DNA of 64,000 nucleotides from Siphonodentalium dalli (GCA_032622095.1 CP136069.1:108774278-108838277); one strand, 5' to 3'. Positions 1 through 11,328 are shown, counted from the first letter of the stretch. The notes: generated by a model not told the origin, from the letters alone. Translations and numbers: made by a program.

Positions 1-820
1 GCAGACATCCTTCTTCGTGTTGTTGATTCCTACGTGGGTAATAAGTATTTCACCGTGTTCCTGATCTGATATTTGGCGACGTAATGAATCAATTGTGTAC
101 GTAAACTTTGACGTAACGTTACCCACACGATATCTCCGGAATAAATGTGTTGTGTCTATGTATTTACATATAGAGTCATGTAGCAAAACCACATTCGGTT
201 TGTATAGTGATGGCTGTTTCGGCTTATTTTGACTATCCTCCACAGGGGTCTCGGGCACTTTTGATGTGTCGTCCATATTAAATGGCATGTCACTATCCGA
301 CGAGATACCCGGATAACTCGCGACGAAGGGTGATGTGGCAGGTGTAAAGGCTCTGGGTGATACCCCCCATGGCGTTTAACTGTATTTCCGGGTTGTCGAC
401 ACAATGAACATCTGGGTGGTTCTGTTGGAGGCTATCCGTTAACTCGTCATGTCGGTGAATTGAGAGGGTATTCACCTCCGCCTCGTGCTGTCGTTTTAGT
501 TCTACAAGTTCGGCCCTCATGCGGTTGATTTCATCTTTACATGTACCGCTACAACCGTTTTCTCTCACGGGGAGACGTTCCATTCGTGAGTTGGTCTCGT
601 GTGCTACATCTTTAATGTCCACGACGGCCTTTTCAATGACAGAAAGTCGGGAGTCAACGGCGTCAAGCTTTGATATTATATCGCTGATTTGCCCTGTTGT
701 TGTGCTCAAACTTTTCGCGCGTCGGGGTTTATCTTCAGTTGAAGCTACCTGTGTAGCGTCCGATTGTTCCTCGTCTATATCGGTGATGGCGCTTGGGGTT
801 GTATGGGACCTGCTCATCAA
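1..820 (-). pseudogene. LINE ORF1-like protein: coiled coil plus SGNH-type esterase region, frameshifted and cut by the window edge
   Basis: Read leftwards from an ATG near 817, the first about 150 residues form a charged, heptad-rich segment (LDAVDSRLSVIEKAV, then RMRAELVELKRQHEAEV) that looks like a coiled coil. The frame is lost between about 405 and 293. A different minus frame, from about 315 to the window edge, reads VVLLHDSICKYID, then a long basic stretch, then EILITHVGINN. That order (LLHDS block, later HVGIN block) is the pattern of the SGNH/GDSL esterase region found at the C-terminus of ORF1 proteins of CR1-type LINEs. The protein would serve as an RNA-binding or chaperone partner of ORF2. 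The shift means this copy is dead, and the true 3' part lies outside the window. It is head-to-head with the plus-strand LINE fragment that starts near 862, so the two are separate insertions. The family assignment is by recognition only. Confidence 0.6.
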
Positions 821-861
821 CCATCGCTTTCAGCAGCATAAACTCTTCGTCACACCATTGG

Positions 862-1482
862 CGATGTAGTTGCCTTGGATTGTCCAACACATGATATAAA
901 TGTTCTCAATTCACAATTAGTTAATGTTTTGTTATCAGCAGCAGATGCAGCCAGTCCCCAACTTCGCAAACGGCGTAACTGCAAACCACATAGGAACAGC
1001 AAACTGAGTGAACTACACTCTGACATGATAAAATATCGGAAAGCTTGGCTTTTTGTTGGTCGCCCTAACAACGTTTCTAACACCACTTTTCGCGCGTACC
1101 GCGAGAAGAAACATCAGTTTCGTAGGGCTCATCGAATAACCGTTAAGAAATATTTTGCAGATTCAAAGCGACAAATAGAAATCTTTGCTAAAGATGATCA
1201 GAAAAGTTTTTGGAAAGCTATTAAATCTTAGTGTCCAACATATGCATCTCCAGGTTCGGAAATGAATTTTGATGGTAAAATGTACAGAGATCCGTTGGAT
1301 ATAGCTCAAGGTTGGCAACATTACTTCACTTCGCTCTCAAACGCACTCCGAACTTTGAACAGTATATTCACTCACATATGTTAACATTCTACTCAACAGT
1401 AACCACCCTGATAGCGAGGAAACCTGTCTGACGAGGCTATTAAATTTCTCAAGCCCAATAAGGCAGCTGGTATTGACCACAG
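862..1482 (+). pseudogene. LINE ORF2 fragment: linker between endonuclease and reverse transcriptase
   Basis: An open frame of about 118 residues runs to a stop at 1229-1231. It contains the arginine/lysine-rich linker seen in CR1/Jockey-type ORF2 proteins: LRKRR, then the YRKAW and YREKKHQFRRAHR blocks, then KSFWKAIKS. Reading on in the same frame past that stop gives YRDPLDIAQGWQHYFTSL, then further stops. Another patch reads LSDEAIKFLKPNKAAGIDH, which matches the 'L..NKAAG.D' entry motif of reverse transcriptases. Homology ends about 1482. No endonuclease or catalytic YADD segment is present, so this is an internal fragment. Several stops make it non-functional. Confidence 0.6.
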
Positions 1483-1783
1483 TTACTGGACATAAAGTCC
1501 CAAAAATAAGGTTTTAATCGAGTTTAGAAATCGGTATCCTTATATAACGATATGAAGTTATGCATCTTTAATTTTTTTTAATTCACCTCCGAGAAACATG
1601 TCTCAAATAAAAGCACTAAACGCAAAATACCGGCCATAAAGTCGCTTATTTCCTATAAATAACATACGCACCTACAACTATGCAGCGATAAAATCATTCC
1701 GGATGCCATATTAACGGAGTTTAAAACATTTTTCTCCGTGGTCGTCCAGTGACTCGACACCATCATTGAATTCAAAACCGAAA
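1483..1783. other. No recognisable feature
   Basis: AT-rich sequence with no reading frame, repeat or RNA signature that I can support. Confidence 0.5.
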
Positions 1784-2956
1784 CTAATCGAATGCGGAAA
1801 TAAACTGGCGAATAAAAAATGCCAACCCACTAAAACGGAACAGTTTACTCATCGCCGAGTCCCACGCACATTCCCCAACAGCGAAATGTGAATGAGACCC
1901 CTCGATCAGTTGTGGATGTGGAATAAACGAGATCACTTCATCATAATTATACCAAGAAATGTCATTACATTTTTTCGGCCAGCAAAAGCAGTTAGAATAT
2001 TTAACGCCAACATGCTTCATGCATTTAACAAGCAATTCACGCTCAGACATTTCTTCTACAATACCAGGGTATATGGATTTCTGATACTCAACCAGTACGT
2101 ACTTATTCACACCAGGTATCATGCTATCTGTCGTTCCATTCGCACAACACTCACTCATCGGACCTACCTCTACAACCACGCCTCTACCTTTCTCAGCCTT
2201 CATCTCCTCACACTACATCCACATCCTGCACGCCGCATTCATTAACCACGCTACCACCTTGCTCAACCACTGCCTTCTTACATATCTGCTCGCCCCGTAT
2301 TTCCGCGGCAACCTCTACATGTGAACATTGGTGCATGCTCGACTCATAATTCTTGCAATAATCATGTTCAACCCAGCTTCCATCAACTATGTCCTCATCA
2401 ACAACAGTCACATCGACGCGCACACCACTCTGCTCACAACTTTCACTGCCCACGCTACCTTGCTCGACCTCCACCTCCTCATATATCTCCTCACCACCCA
2501 CAACCACTTCCGCTGCAACATCAAACTCAAACGCGCTAATCTCGCTACAAACTGGATCTGCCTCCGCAATCGTGCATATCTCCTCACCCTCAACGACCAC
2601 ATATCGCTCGACTCACAACATGCATTAACCACGCTACCACATTCCTCAACCACTATCTCCTCACATATCTCCTCACATATCTCCCGATCCCTCACAGCCA
2701 CATCTACCAGCACACCACTCGACTCACAACATTCATTAACCACGCTACCTCGTTCCTCAACCTCCATCTTCTCACCCTCAATCCCCACATCTACCAACAT
2801 ACCGCTCGACTCACAACATTCATTAACCACGCTATCACCGTGCTCAACCTCTTCGCGTATCTCCTCACCCCTTGCAATCCTACTTCCATCACATGTGCCT
2901 TCACCTCTCACATTACTTGTTCTCTTTGCACACCGTTTCACATTCCTCAGAGCCAT
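1784..2956 (-). pseudogene. Acidic cysteine-containing repeat protein remnant with a conserved C-terminal domain
   Basis: Three minus-strand open segments lie end to end and alternate between two frames, so two frameshifts separate them (near 2600 and near 2205). From an ATG at 2956 the product starts MALRNVKRCAKR. It then has at least three copies of a roughly 30-residue acidic unit whose core is GSVVNECCESSGVLVDV, separated by EE/ICEE stretches. The last segment (2203-1784) is not repetitive. It has a block (VLVEYQKSIYPGIVEEM, then CFCWPKKCNDISWYNYDEV, then FIPHPQLI) resembling a small beta-rich 'W-P..D..WY' domain common in invertebrate hypothetical and transposon-linked proteins. I do not know its function. 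It could be a decayed host exon or a gene carried by a DNA transposon. A stop codon lies directly upstream of the open region, so an intron boundary there is possible. Confidence 0.45.
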
Positions 2957-3179
2957 GCACAATACGCTTTTCGAATTTATTTGCAACTTGAACAACTACA
3001 TTCAATGACAAACCCGCCAAAATCCTATGAAATTATGTCGTGGATTTTCAATTGACTCAACTCGGATGTAACTGGCAATAGTGTATTGTTTCTGTGACAG
3101 TTTTGTCATCGAATCTTCAAAATAAATATAATATATTCAGACTAATACCTCACACGCGTACTGTGATACATATAGTTGT
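2957..3179. other. No recognisable feature
   Basis: Short AT-rich spacer between the acidic-repeat remnant and the 385-bp tandem array. Nothing else is seen in it. Confidence 0.4.
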
Positions 3180-4480
3180 CCTTCGTGTAACGTATTTTAC
3201 GTAACAGCTGTCCTTTACAGATGTCCTTTACACGGCCTATGACCTAACTTGAATCACCTTTATTGGTAATGTACTGTGTAAACATATATATTGTTGATCA
3301 GTTATGTCTTTGCTACATCGTGACACAATTCATTACTATATGGGACAATATGTTGTAACACTTTACAAGAACATGTCCTTCCAATAACAATGGCTGTATT
3401 TTTGTAACAACCACTCAAGTTGCGTTCGATCGTGCACACAATGAACACACACGACTAATATAACTAACGAAAAGCATTATAATATATATTTAGTTCCTAT
3501 TGTCGTAGTTCGGAAGCCTTCCCTGAAACAAAATATCGACATAACATACACGAACATACTTAACCTAACAACAATATCTTTCGTGTAACAATAAAGCCAA
3601 AACCTCAACGCTAGAAAACGTAATATTTTTAAAATCAGAGAACTATTGCTAGTGAATGATAAATAAAGTATTGCTCAATCATTGGCACATCATGTGATAC
3701 ATTTCCCGGCACACTGGAAACTTTAAGCCATCAGAAAACTCAGGCAGATCGTACACATGGCATTGGATGTATTTAATGTAACGGACACATGCTTTCGGAA
3801 GAGCGTACATGATATCGTGAAGGAATTGGCACGCGTGATTATTATAACTTAGCGAACTCATTATAATACATTTTACCCCATGGCCATATTGTTTAAAAGA
3901 CGTCCCCCTAACGCATAATCAACCCACACCGTGTCAATATCCTTGCTATAACATACATATATCCCTCGTGTAACACTAATTTCCCAAATTAACACTAGAA
4001 AGGTTACTATTATCCAAACCAGAAAAATAGTTCGAGTTGAAAGACAAACATAACCAATTAAATATTATGTATATCGTGTGATATATTTCCGCGGCAAAGA
4101 AAAGAGAAAAAATTATTAAATGCCACAGGCATGTCCTCTGGATAACAATTGTTGTATTTACTGTAACGGCCACTCGATTTGAGTTAGATCGTACACGGAA
4201 TCATGTTGCAACCGAAGGAATAACTAATAAAAAGTAACAGTCTCGTTATAATTGATGTTTTCTCCCGGCTATCATGGTTTCATAACAATCACATGAAATG
4301 CAAAATCGACTTACCACATAAGAACATCTTTAGTGTAACATAAACATATCTTTCATGTAACGAAAATTCAAAACATCGACGCACGAAAATGATAAATATT
4401 TTCCAAATCAAACACATTTTGTAATCTGAAAGAAGAACAAGACCCCAGTTACACCCTCTAGATATTTCAGCTTGGTGTTG
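3180..4480. repeat. Diverged tandem array, unit about 380-390 bp, about three and a half copies
   Basis: The same phrases recur at a fixed spacing. A 'CTTTCGTGTAACAATAA'-like block occurs near 3575, 3960 and 4345. A 'GTGATACATTTCC'-like block occurs near 3693 and 4078. A 'TGTCCTTCCAATAACAATGG'-like block occurs near 3375 and 4132, two periods apart. The copies differ at many positions, so the array is old. Short reading frames inside it drift with the repeat and are not genes. Confidence 0.65.
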
Positions 4481-5395
4481 CATGTGTTCACGCACAAACA
4501 GCCTCTGTAAACAGCAGCCTCCCCTTTCGTTACAGTATTGGTCTCTCCTGTAACGTTTTGGCCTGTTACAACAGAGAACGTTACAGTAGAGATGTTACAG
4601 ACCATTCTGGTCACGGCATTCAATGAGTTCTCCCTCCAGTATGGCGAAAATAGGGAAGTATAAAATACACCACAGTGGCTTCGGAAACATGTATTTGAAA
4701 TATAATTATACATATGTTATAGCGAACAAACTTGCGTTATTTAAAAGACGACTTTGAAAAGTACGCGAGGGGGTCAACCTACCTATTATATAATTGTGTT
4801 ATCGCAAGTTGTTTTTTTATTCAGACGACATGCGTTTCCGATATTATGACGTACACAGCGTCACGGAGCACAAAATACGGAGATTATAAATATCAGCGAT
4901 ACGTCATTATGTCAAGTAAATAGCACTTCGTTACATGAGAGACAATATGCTGAGGTACAAAGTTTCTGAGCAATTTTCACTTAGTTAAGTTCAATCTTGG
5001 ATGGTGTATATGTGACAGTAGTTCAGATCAAGAACTAAACTAATGATATGCCAGAGGATTTTCTCGGTGGCATGTAGTTAATATATCGAAATTTCGATTT
5101 TAGTCTGTAAAATTTTCCTGGGGACAGCCCATTTTGGTCAAATCTGGCCATGAATGAGCCTATTACATACATATATACACGAACATCACGCTTATTTGTG
5201 TGTGCATGTTATGACAGTGATGGAGATGCACACAGGGAACAATAGTTGGGATCCGCACGTTGCATTATGCACTCATTATCCACCGAGGACATAAATTTTG
5301 ACCAAAATTGATATTGACTCATATAACAGCGACTAAACGACTCGAAGTCGGATAATCAAACGCATTTCAGAATAGCCACAAAAAGCAAATTAGTC
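4481..5395. other. No recognisable feature
   Basis: AT-rich DNA. A GTTACAG-rich patch (4530-4600) may be one more decayed unit of the preceding array. No coding or RNA feature is supported. Confidence 0.4.
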
Positions 5396-5612
5396 ACAAA
5401 TCGGTTTTGGCACCTCCCACCCCAAACCCAGAACCCACTCATTTGTAAATGTAAATATGTTTAACCTATATATGATTTTGAATCTCTCCTTCAACATTTT
5501 GTATGAATAATATTATTGTAAACAGGGAGAGGGGCAAAGTAAGTTTTGTAACTTGTCCCCAATCCCTTTTGTATTATTCGATATACAAATAAAATATGTT
5601 TAAAGTAAAAAA
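5396..5612 (+). mobile_element. LINE 3' end remnant
   Basis: The stretch ends with CTTGTCCCCAATCCC, a TTTGTATTATTCGATATACA-type block, AATAAAATATG and an A-rich tail. I know this ending from 3' untranslated ends of CR1-type LINEs in molluscs. No reading frame of the element remains. The ending and the AATAAA signal place it on the + strand. Confidence 0.5.
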
Positions 5613-6089
5613 AAGGAAAAGATTTGTTCTGTTTGTTGTCATCAGAGGCCGAAGGTACCTACACGGTGAACGTTAAAGAAGTTACTCTATTTGTCCATTC
5701 AACCACTGTCAATTTAACGATACTAAATACTATGAAAAGCCGAAATCTCATGTATCCTATACAGCGAGTGGTTTACAATACTTTATCGGTTCCTGACGGC
5801 AGTTTGTCGCTAACCAAAGAACACTTATTTCAAGGTCGAGTCCCGCGCCGTGTAGTCGTCTGCTGCGTGGAACCACGAATCATGCAAAGGAGCAGTTGAC
5901 AAGACCGATTCAATCTGAAGAATTATAACATTCTATTCGTTCCCTAACTCGATCCCTGGATGGAGTTTATATACCCAACATATTTTGAGAAACAAAAACA
6001 AACGAACTTAAAGCAAGAAAATATTATCTTGGGAGTATACCTAGATAATTTTCTTACATCACGTTTTTCTGATATTTGAATTTTTTATT

Positions 6090-6094
<5 letters not shown>
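5613..6094. other. No supported gene
   Basis: A 91-codon open frame at 5624-5899 has no recognisable motif and no splice or start support, so I do not call it. The rest is AT-rich spacer. Confidence 0.4.

Positions 6095-6174
<80 letters not shown>
6095..6174. repeat. (TA)n microsatellite, about 40 units
   Basis: Uninterrupted TA dinucleotides directly precede the tandem-core element at 6175. A second (TA)n run follows its other end. Confidence 0.95.
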
Positions 6175-6175
<1 letters not shown>

Positions 6176-6894
6176 TAGAAGGTGACCCGACTTCGTCCGG
6201 GCTTTGACCTTGAATTGTCTATTTTGAAGGCCAAGGTCAAGTGGGGTCACGATTTGACCCGTCCAAAACACTGCCCGAACAAAAGTACCCGACAAAAGTA
6301 CCCGTCTAAATCCATCCGGTTTCACCCGATTTGACCTTGAATTGATCATTTTGAAGGTCAAGGTCAGGTCGGGGTCACGATTTGACCCGTCCAAAACACC
6401 CAGTGGACAAAAGTAACCCTATGTATAAAATTTCGTCGAAATACCATCAAAATTGGCGATTTGACCTTGAATTGACCCTATTTCAAGGTCAAGGTCACGT
6501 CGCACAGGCAAATGAATATGCTTATGAGACTCCCCATACGAAAGTATCCCACATACCAAGTTTCATCGAAATCCCGTGATATTCGGGCGTTTGACCTTGA
6601 AATGACCCGATTTCAAGGACAATGTCACGTCGCACGGGCAAATTAATATGCTTATGAGACTCCCCATACGAAAGTACCCCCACATACCTAGTTTTATCGA
6701 AATCCCGTGATATTCGGGCGTTTGACCTTGAAATTACCCGATTTCAAGGTCAAGGTCACGTCGCACGGGTAAATTAATAGGCCCATGTCACTCCCCAGCC
6801 GAAAATACCCACACATACCAAGTTTCATCGAAATCGGCCGTTTTTGAGTCCATCGATTACAGACAGACACACAGACACACACAGATCTTCCAAA

Positions 6895-6901
<7 letters not shown>
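6175..6901 (+). mobile_element. Tandem-core element, CCCGACTTCGTCCGGG family
   Basis: It begins AGAAGGTGACCCGACTTCGT, with a CCCGACTTCGTCCGGG short hairpin. It continues as about five diverged units, each holding TTTGACCTTGAATTGACC and a downstream partner AAGGTCAAGGTCA that can pair with it. It ends in a CAGACAGACACACAGACA block and CCAAAATATATAA. It is bracketed by two (TA)n runs. Other copies lie at 10826-11328 and 11329-11715 and, in reverse, at 47470-49020. There is no coding capacity, so it is a non-autonomous repeat of unknown mobiliser. Confidence 0.7.

Positions 6902-6943
<42 letters not shown>
6902..6943. repeat. (TA)n microsatellite
   Basis: Uninterrupted TA repeat at the right end of the preceding element. 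Confidence 0.95.
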
Positions 6944-6945
<2 letters not shown>

Positions 6946-7767
6946 ATATGTTTTCTTAGCTAGAAAAAATTGGGAGTTTACTTAGAAAATCACACACAAA
7001 TGATATAAACGCTCTTTATTATTTCCATATCAGGAAAACAATAACACATAACGCTCTTTATGTTTACCATATCTGGATCTAAACAAAAGCCAGGAAACGT
7101 AACTTTTTTGCTTTTGTTTACATAACAAAGCAAACAAAATCGACAATAACATACTGTTTATGCCATATTTCTGATTGGTATAAAGAACAAAGTTTGTCTA
7201 TAGTTTACTATTTTTTTGTTTATGGCGGTTTTTGACGGAAGTGAATATTTTTAACAGCATACCCACCACCAAGACCGCCCGTATCTTTAAATGGCTATCC
7301 AAGAAAATTAACAAGCGCAGTAGTCTATTTTCCCCATGTTAAAGGACATCCACAAATACTAAATAACGCTAACCTACTGCAAATGTTCTACACGACAACT
7401 GTTAACATATTTGGGCTGAATTCATCTGATGCGTTATTATTCCTCAAAATAAACAACAAAACCAACGTTACTTGGAAATGTAGTTTGGGCTAACATTTAC
7501 ATAAACCCTCCACATCATTTATCCGACACACACGTCAGATGAAAAGCAGCCATCAGATAAACGCCCAAATTGGGCGAAATGAAGAGTGTAATACGCTGAG
7601 GTCGCTGGATTTCAGTTAATGAGCCGGGTTTTAGGCACCCCTTCACTGCTATGGCTTCGGATAGGAAGGCTTATACTTCGTATCCAGTTTTAATTCAAGG
7701 TGTAACCGGGGTGTTATATAGCGTTTGGTCCGTTGTTTCTCAATGAATATTATTGAAATTTGGTGTA
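6944..7767. other. No supported gene
   Basis: AT-rich spacer with several short phrases of the 'GAAATTTGGTGTATATG' kind near 7755. These are common in the tandem-core elements of this window. Nothing else can be supported. Confidence 0.4.
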
Positions 7768-7885
7768 TATGTCCGGGCTGGGACATGGAATACAACGACG
7801 TTTGAATTGTTTTTAAATTTACAAATTTGTTGATTTTATTCATTTTTGTTCGTTCTGAAACACACTATAAAGGTGTATAAAAGGT
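7768..7885. repeat. Left long direct repeat flanking a LINE
   Basis: Starts TATGTCCGGG and matches 8560-8680 over about 115 bases, at roughly 80 percent by eye. The right copy begins exactly where the LINE tail ends. The pair reads as a very long target-site duplication or as a repeated host sequence split by the LINE. Confidence 0.6.
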
Positions 7886-7990
7886 GTGAGTGGACTTGAT
7901 GTCGCATTATCTTCTTTGTTTATAAATGGACAAGACTGAAATATAGTACTTAAAAACTTAAAAATTGATCATGTATGCTGTTTTAGACGA

Positions 7991-8560
7991 GATATATTCA
8001 ACGATGAAAAACCATCAGGTAAAAACAAGTTGCGAACCTATAGAATGGCGAAAATCAAATACCAGATAGAACCATATTTGAACCTTGTTAAAAATTTCTC
8101 CGTCAGATTATCTTTCACAAAGCTTCGGATCAGCAACCATACTTTGGAAATTGAGAAAGGCAGACACAAACGACCTAAAGTAGTCACTGATGAGAGAATT
8201 TGCAAAAAGTGTGGAATGGAGGTAGAAACCGAAGAACACTTCATTATGAGATGCCCCATTTATAAAAATCTAAGAAAACGTTTATTTGCGGAAATAAGCG
8301 ACAATATTCAGACCTTTAATAATATGGCTGACCAACAGAAATTCTTAATAATCTTGAGAAATGATGAACCCAAAACATGTAATATCATCTGCAACATGGT
8401 CCAACTCTTTCTACATAAACGGTGTGAATCACCAAACATTGAACATTAATATATATTTATGTTACTATACTTGTAATAACATTTTATTTGTGTAACTCGT
8501 TTGACATCGGCCTCGAGTGGGCGTATCTGTCAATAAATTTAACTTATTTATCTTATCTTA
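7991..8560 (+). pseudogene. 5'-truncated LINE: ORF2 C-terminal zinc-binding region and 3' end
   Basis: A frame of about 152 residues ends at the stop at 8447-8449. It carries the typical C-terminal end of an ORF2 reverse transcriptase. That includes a 'KLRTYRMAKIKYQIEPYL' block, a second conserved block (LSFTKLRISNHTLEIEKGRH) and a zinc-binding signature CKKCGMEVETEEHFIMRCP (C-x2-C-x9-H-x4-C). No catalytic polymerase residues are included, so the copy is 5'-truncated. The 3' tail ends with TCAATAAATTTAACTTATTT followed by TATC-type repeats, then the flanking direct repeat. The frame is open without stops, which suggests a fairly young insertion. The frame can be followed up to 7991. The bases between 7886 and 7990 may be further LINE sequence in another frame. 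Confidence 0.75.
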
Positions 8561-8680
8561 TGTCCGGGTTATGACATGGACAACATTAACGTTTGAATTG
8601 TTCTTAAATTCACAAATTTGTTGATTTTATTCAACTTTTCGTTCTTTCATTCTATAAAGTGTAAACGGTCGGCCCCATTT
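8561..8680. repeat. Right long direct repeat flanking a LINE
   Basis: Second copy of 7769-7885, starting immediately after the LINE 3' tail at the shared ATGTCCGGG. Confidence 0.6.
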
Positions 8681-9538
8681 AAAAGGTTAAGCGGCTTATG
8701 TGCTTAGTGTTATAGGTAATCGGATTAACTAATTGGCGACTCTAAACTATTGTGTTTTGGGGTATTTGAGCTTTTTTGTGAAATAATAATTGAGGACGTG
8801 AATACATTTATTTTAAATAATAATAAACACATACAATATAATAACGAACACGAGATATACATAATTTATAAACTGTTAACAGCGGCCATATTGCATTTAC
8901 GTTATATGTTATCGCGTCATGTCGATATCTAGTATTATTTAGAAATTTCACTTTTCCAGATTCATAATTGCTCCATTGACTGTAACAGATGAAATTATTC
9001 CCCTATTCGGATAGAGTGTCACTGAAACTTTATTTTGTCAGACTGTCTGTATAGTCACTGATTATATGTGGCAATAATCTGTAATAAGATGTAGCACTAT
9101 TTTATTTTATATTTACATGTAGTGCTGTTTTTATACAACAATTCTAATTCCCCCCTAGATCATCATGTGATCGACCATACATCGCGCGCGAGGACCTGGT
9201 TGAATTAAGGGGGGTTTTATGGATCACTTCTGTCCTCAAGCTAGATTATACTTATGATATTTAATGGCATGTTTCTAACGTGGAGGGTTAGATATGCTTG
9301 AAACACCACCACTCTTCAATTCACACCAAGTTCTCAGCTGTCATGTTCGGATATTAGAACCCATAGCCATGATATATGGTTTATTGTGTGTATACTAGTA
9401 ATATAGTTATTTTCAGTACCTTTATATACCAGTACTGTGTATAACAATGCATATATATGAATCCATGTATACATGTATTTGATTCAACGGATTCAGTGGT
9501 TTTATCCATCAGTCTATCAAATTTGCGGGGAAAACATG
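8681..9538. other. AT-rich spacer with one relic of a tandem-core element 3' end (8941-9035)
   Basis: 8941-9035 resembles the 3' terminal block of the AGCTCAAC family (compare 41610-41708 and 42413-42509). It has TGACTGTAACA, then GAAATTATTCCCCTA, then GAGTGTCACTGAAACTTT. The rest of the stretch shows no gene. Confidence 0.5.
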
Positions 9539-10066
9539 CACTCTTAGAACAAATGTGTATAAATACTACACAATATGTGTTACATTTGATCTTAAACAAA
9601 ATTGTGTAGAAATGCAACATGACATAAATGTGTCGGTGGAATTTTCTCAACATTGAATATGAGTGAATATGTGAGTATATTATATTTAATATATGAGATA
9701 TTTTCTATTTGAGACATAAACCTCGTAACAGCTGTCATAATAAAAAAATTGGCAGCTGCTTTAAAATATTGTGCTACACAATTATGTGTTGTTCAGTTTT
9801 TACACAAACATAGTGTATAACAAAATTTTAAGCTGCCAATAAATTATTGTTTGTTCTGTGGTAGCCATTACGAGTTTTGTGTCTCCAATATAACACATTT
9901 CATCTAATAACTATGATACACTCACATATTCAATCATATTCAACGTTGATGATATTCCACCGACATATTTAATAATTATATGTCGTGTGTCATTTCTACA
10001 CAATTTTGTTTAAGATCAATTGTAACACATTTTGTGTAGTATTTATACACATTTGTTCTAAGAGTG
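9539..10066. mobile_element. Large foldback (palindromic) element, 528 bp
   Basis: The left end reads CACTCTTAGAACAAATGTGT and the right end is its reverse complement. The pairing continues inward along both arms for most of the element. For example ATTGGCAGCTGCTTTAAAAT near 9755 pairs with AAAATTTTAAGCTGCCAAT near 9823. The centre is near 9803. It lies between TG dinucleotides that could be a 2-bp target duplication. It has no coding capacity. Confidence 0.8.
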
Positions 10067-10500
10067 TGGCCACCAGCAGTACAGTGAGTACACCCTGCTA
10101 GATTTCAAATTTGAATCAATTGGCGCACCCTGCAGCCAGCTTTTATTCGAGAACTTTTTCTCATGTGGATATTTTGGGTCACCGCTAGATGTGAGCCATA
10201 TTTTGTTCTCATACTTTCCTTGTGAAAACATCACTGCTAGCCGTGATCTTGAATTTTACTATTTTTATGGCTAAATAATTTGGTTGATCCTACAGACGAC
10301 ACCCCTTGTCCAATCGTCACCAGATTCCACAATGATCTTCTGGATAACCAGGGTGAGAGTAATCTAATTTTTCCGAATTTCGTTAAAAAACATGACCACA
10401 GGCAGCAATTTGGTATCTTACTCTTTTGCATGACTGAAATGTTTAGCAACTATACAGACATATCCCTCATCTGATAGTCACCAAACTTCATATTGATCTT
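10067..10500. repeat. Degenerate tandem units of the AGCTCAAC family
   Basis: Two or three worn units recur, each with a 'CACCCTGC/TCCTACAGACGACACCCC' start, a 'CAATCGTCACCAGATT' middle and an 'AAAAAACATGACCACAGGCA' end. They correspond to the better preserved units at 42540-42790. Confidence 0.5.
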
Positions 10501-10825
10501 CGTGCTGACAACTAGATGGGAGCTATCGAATGCTTTGAATTTATTTGGAAAACATTGTCGCCAGCAGTCATCTTCTATTTTGGTTTTTATATACATGTAT
10601 ATCTCTTCATGCGGATAGCCAGTATTACGTAGGTACTTCAACTTTCCGCATTCCTGTCATCATTTGAAATATAAAAATTTACCTGATACATGCACCCTTC
10701 AAAATTTGTTTCGTCGTATCTATTTTAATGACTCGTATGGTAATATTGATATAGATATATTTGTCAAACATTTCTTTGTACAATATACAGGTATTTAGTT
10801 TGTAACTAAATCTATATATAATAGT
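10501..10825. other. No recognisable feature
   Basis: AT-rich spacer. Confidence 0.4.
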
Positions 10826-11328
10826 AGCTGGTGGACCCGACTTCGTCCGGGATGTTCCACTCTGATTTTCGGAGAATTGCGCGATTTAACCTTGAATTGA
10901 CCATTTTAAAGGTGAAGGTCATGTCGGGGTCACGATTTGACCCGTCCAAAACACCCCCCGGACAAAAGTTCCCGACAAAAGTACCCGTCGAAATCCGCCC
11001 GGCTTTACCCGATTTGACCTTGAATTGACAATTTTGAACGTCAAGATCAGGTCGGGGTCATGATTTGACCCATCGGAAACACTACTGGGACAAAAGTAAC
11101 GGTAGGTATCAAATTTCGTTGAAATCCTTCCGTTTTACCAGATTTGACCTTGAATTGATCTTTTTGAATGTCAAAGTCAGGTCGGGATCAAGATTTGTCC
11201 GTCCCGTCCAAAATACTCCCTGGAAATAATTTCACCTAGGTATCAAATTTCGTCAAATCTGTCCGGCAGTTTCCCGGCCACAGCTAACAGACAAACAGAC
11301 AGACAAATGTCCAAAATATATATTAGAC
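10826..11328 (+). mobile_element. Tandem-core element, CCCGACTTCGTCCGGG family
   Basis: It begins TAGCTGGTGGACCCGACTTC and carries three units. Each has a TTTGACCTTGAATTGACC-like stem and an AAGGTCA-type partner, then GTCGGGGTCACGATTTGACC. It ends with ACAGACAAACAGACAGACAA, then CCAAAATATATATTAGACTA. The next related element starts directly afterwards. Confidence 0.7.

Noticed and set aside
6059-6394. Frame with a long alternating Ile/Tyr run
   Set aside because: It is a translation of the (TA)n microsatellite.
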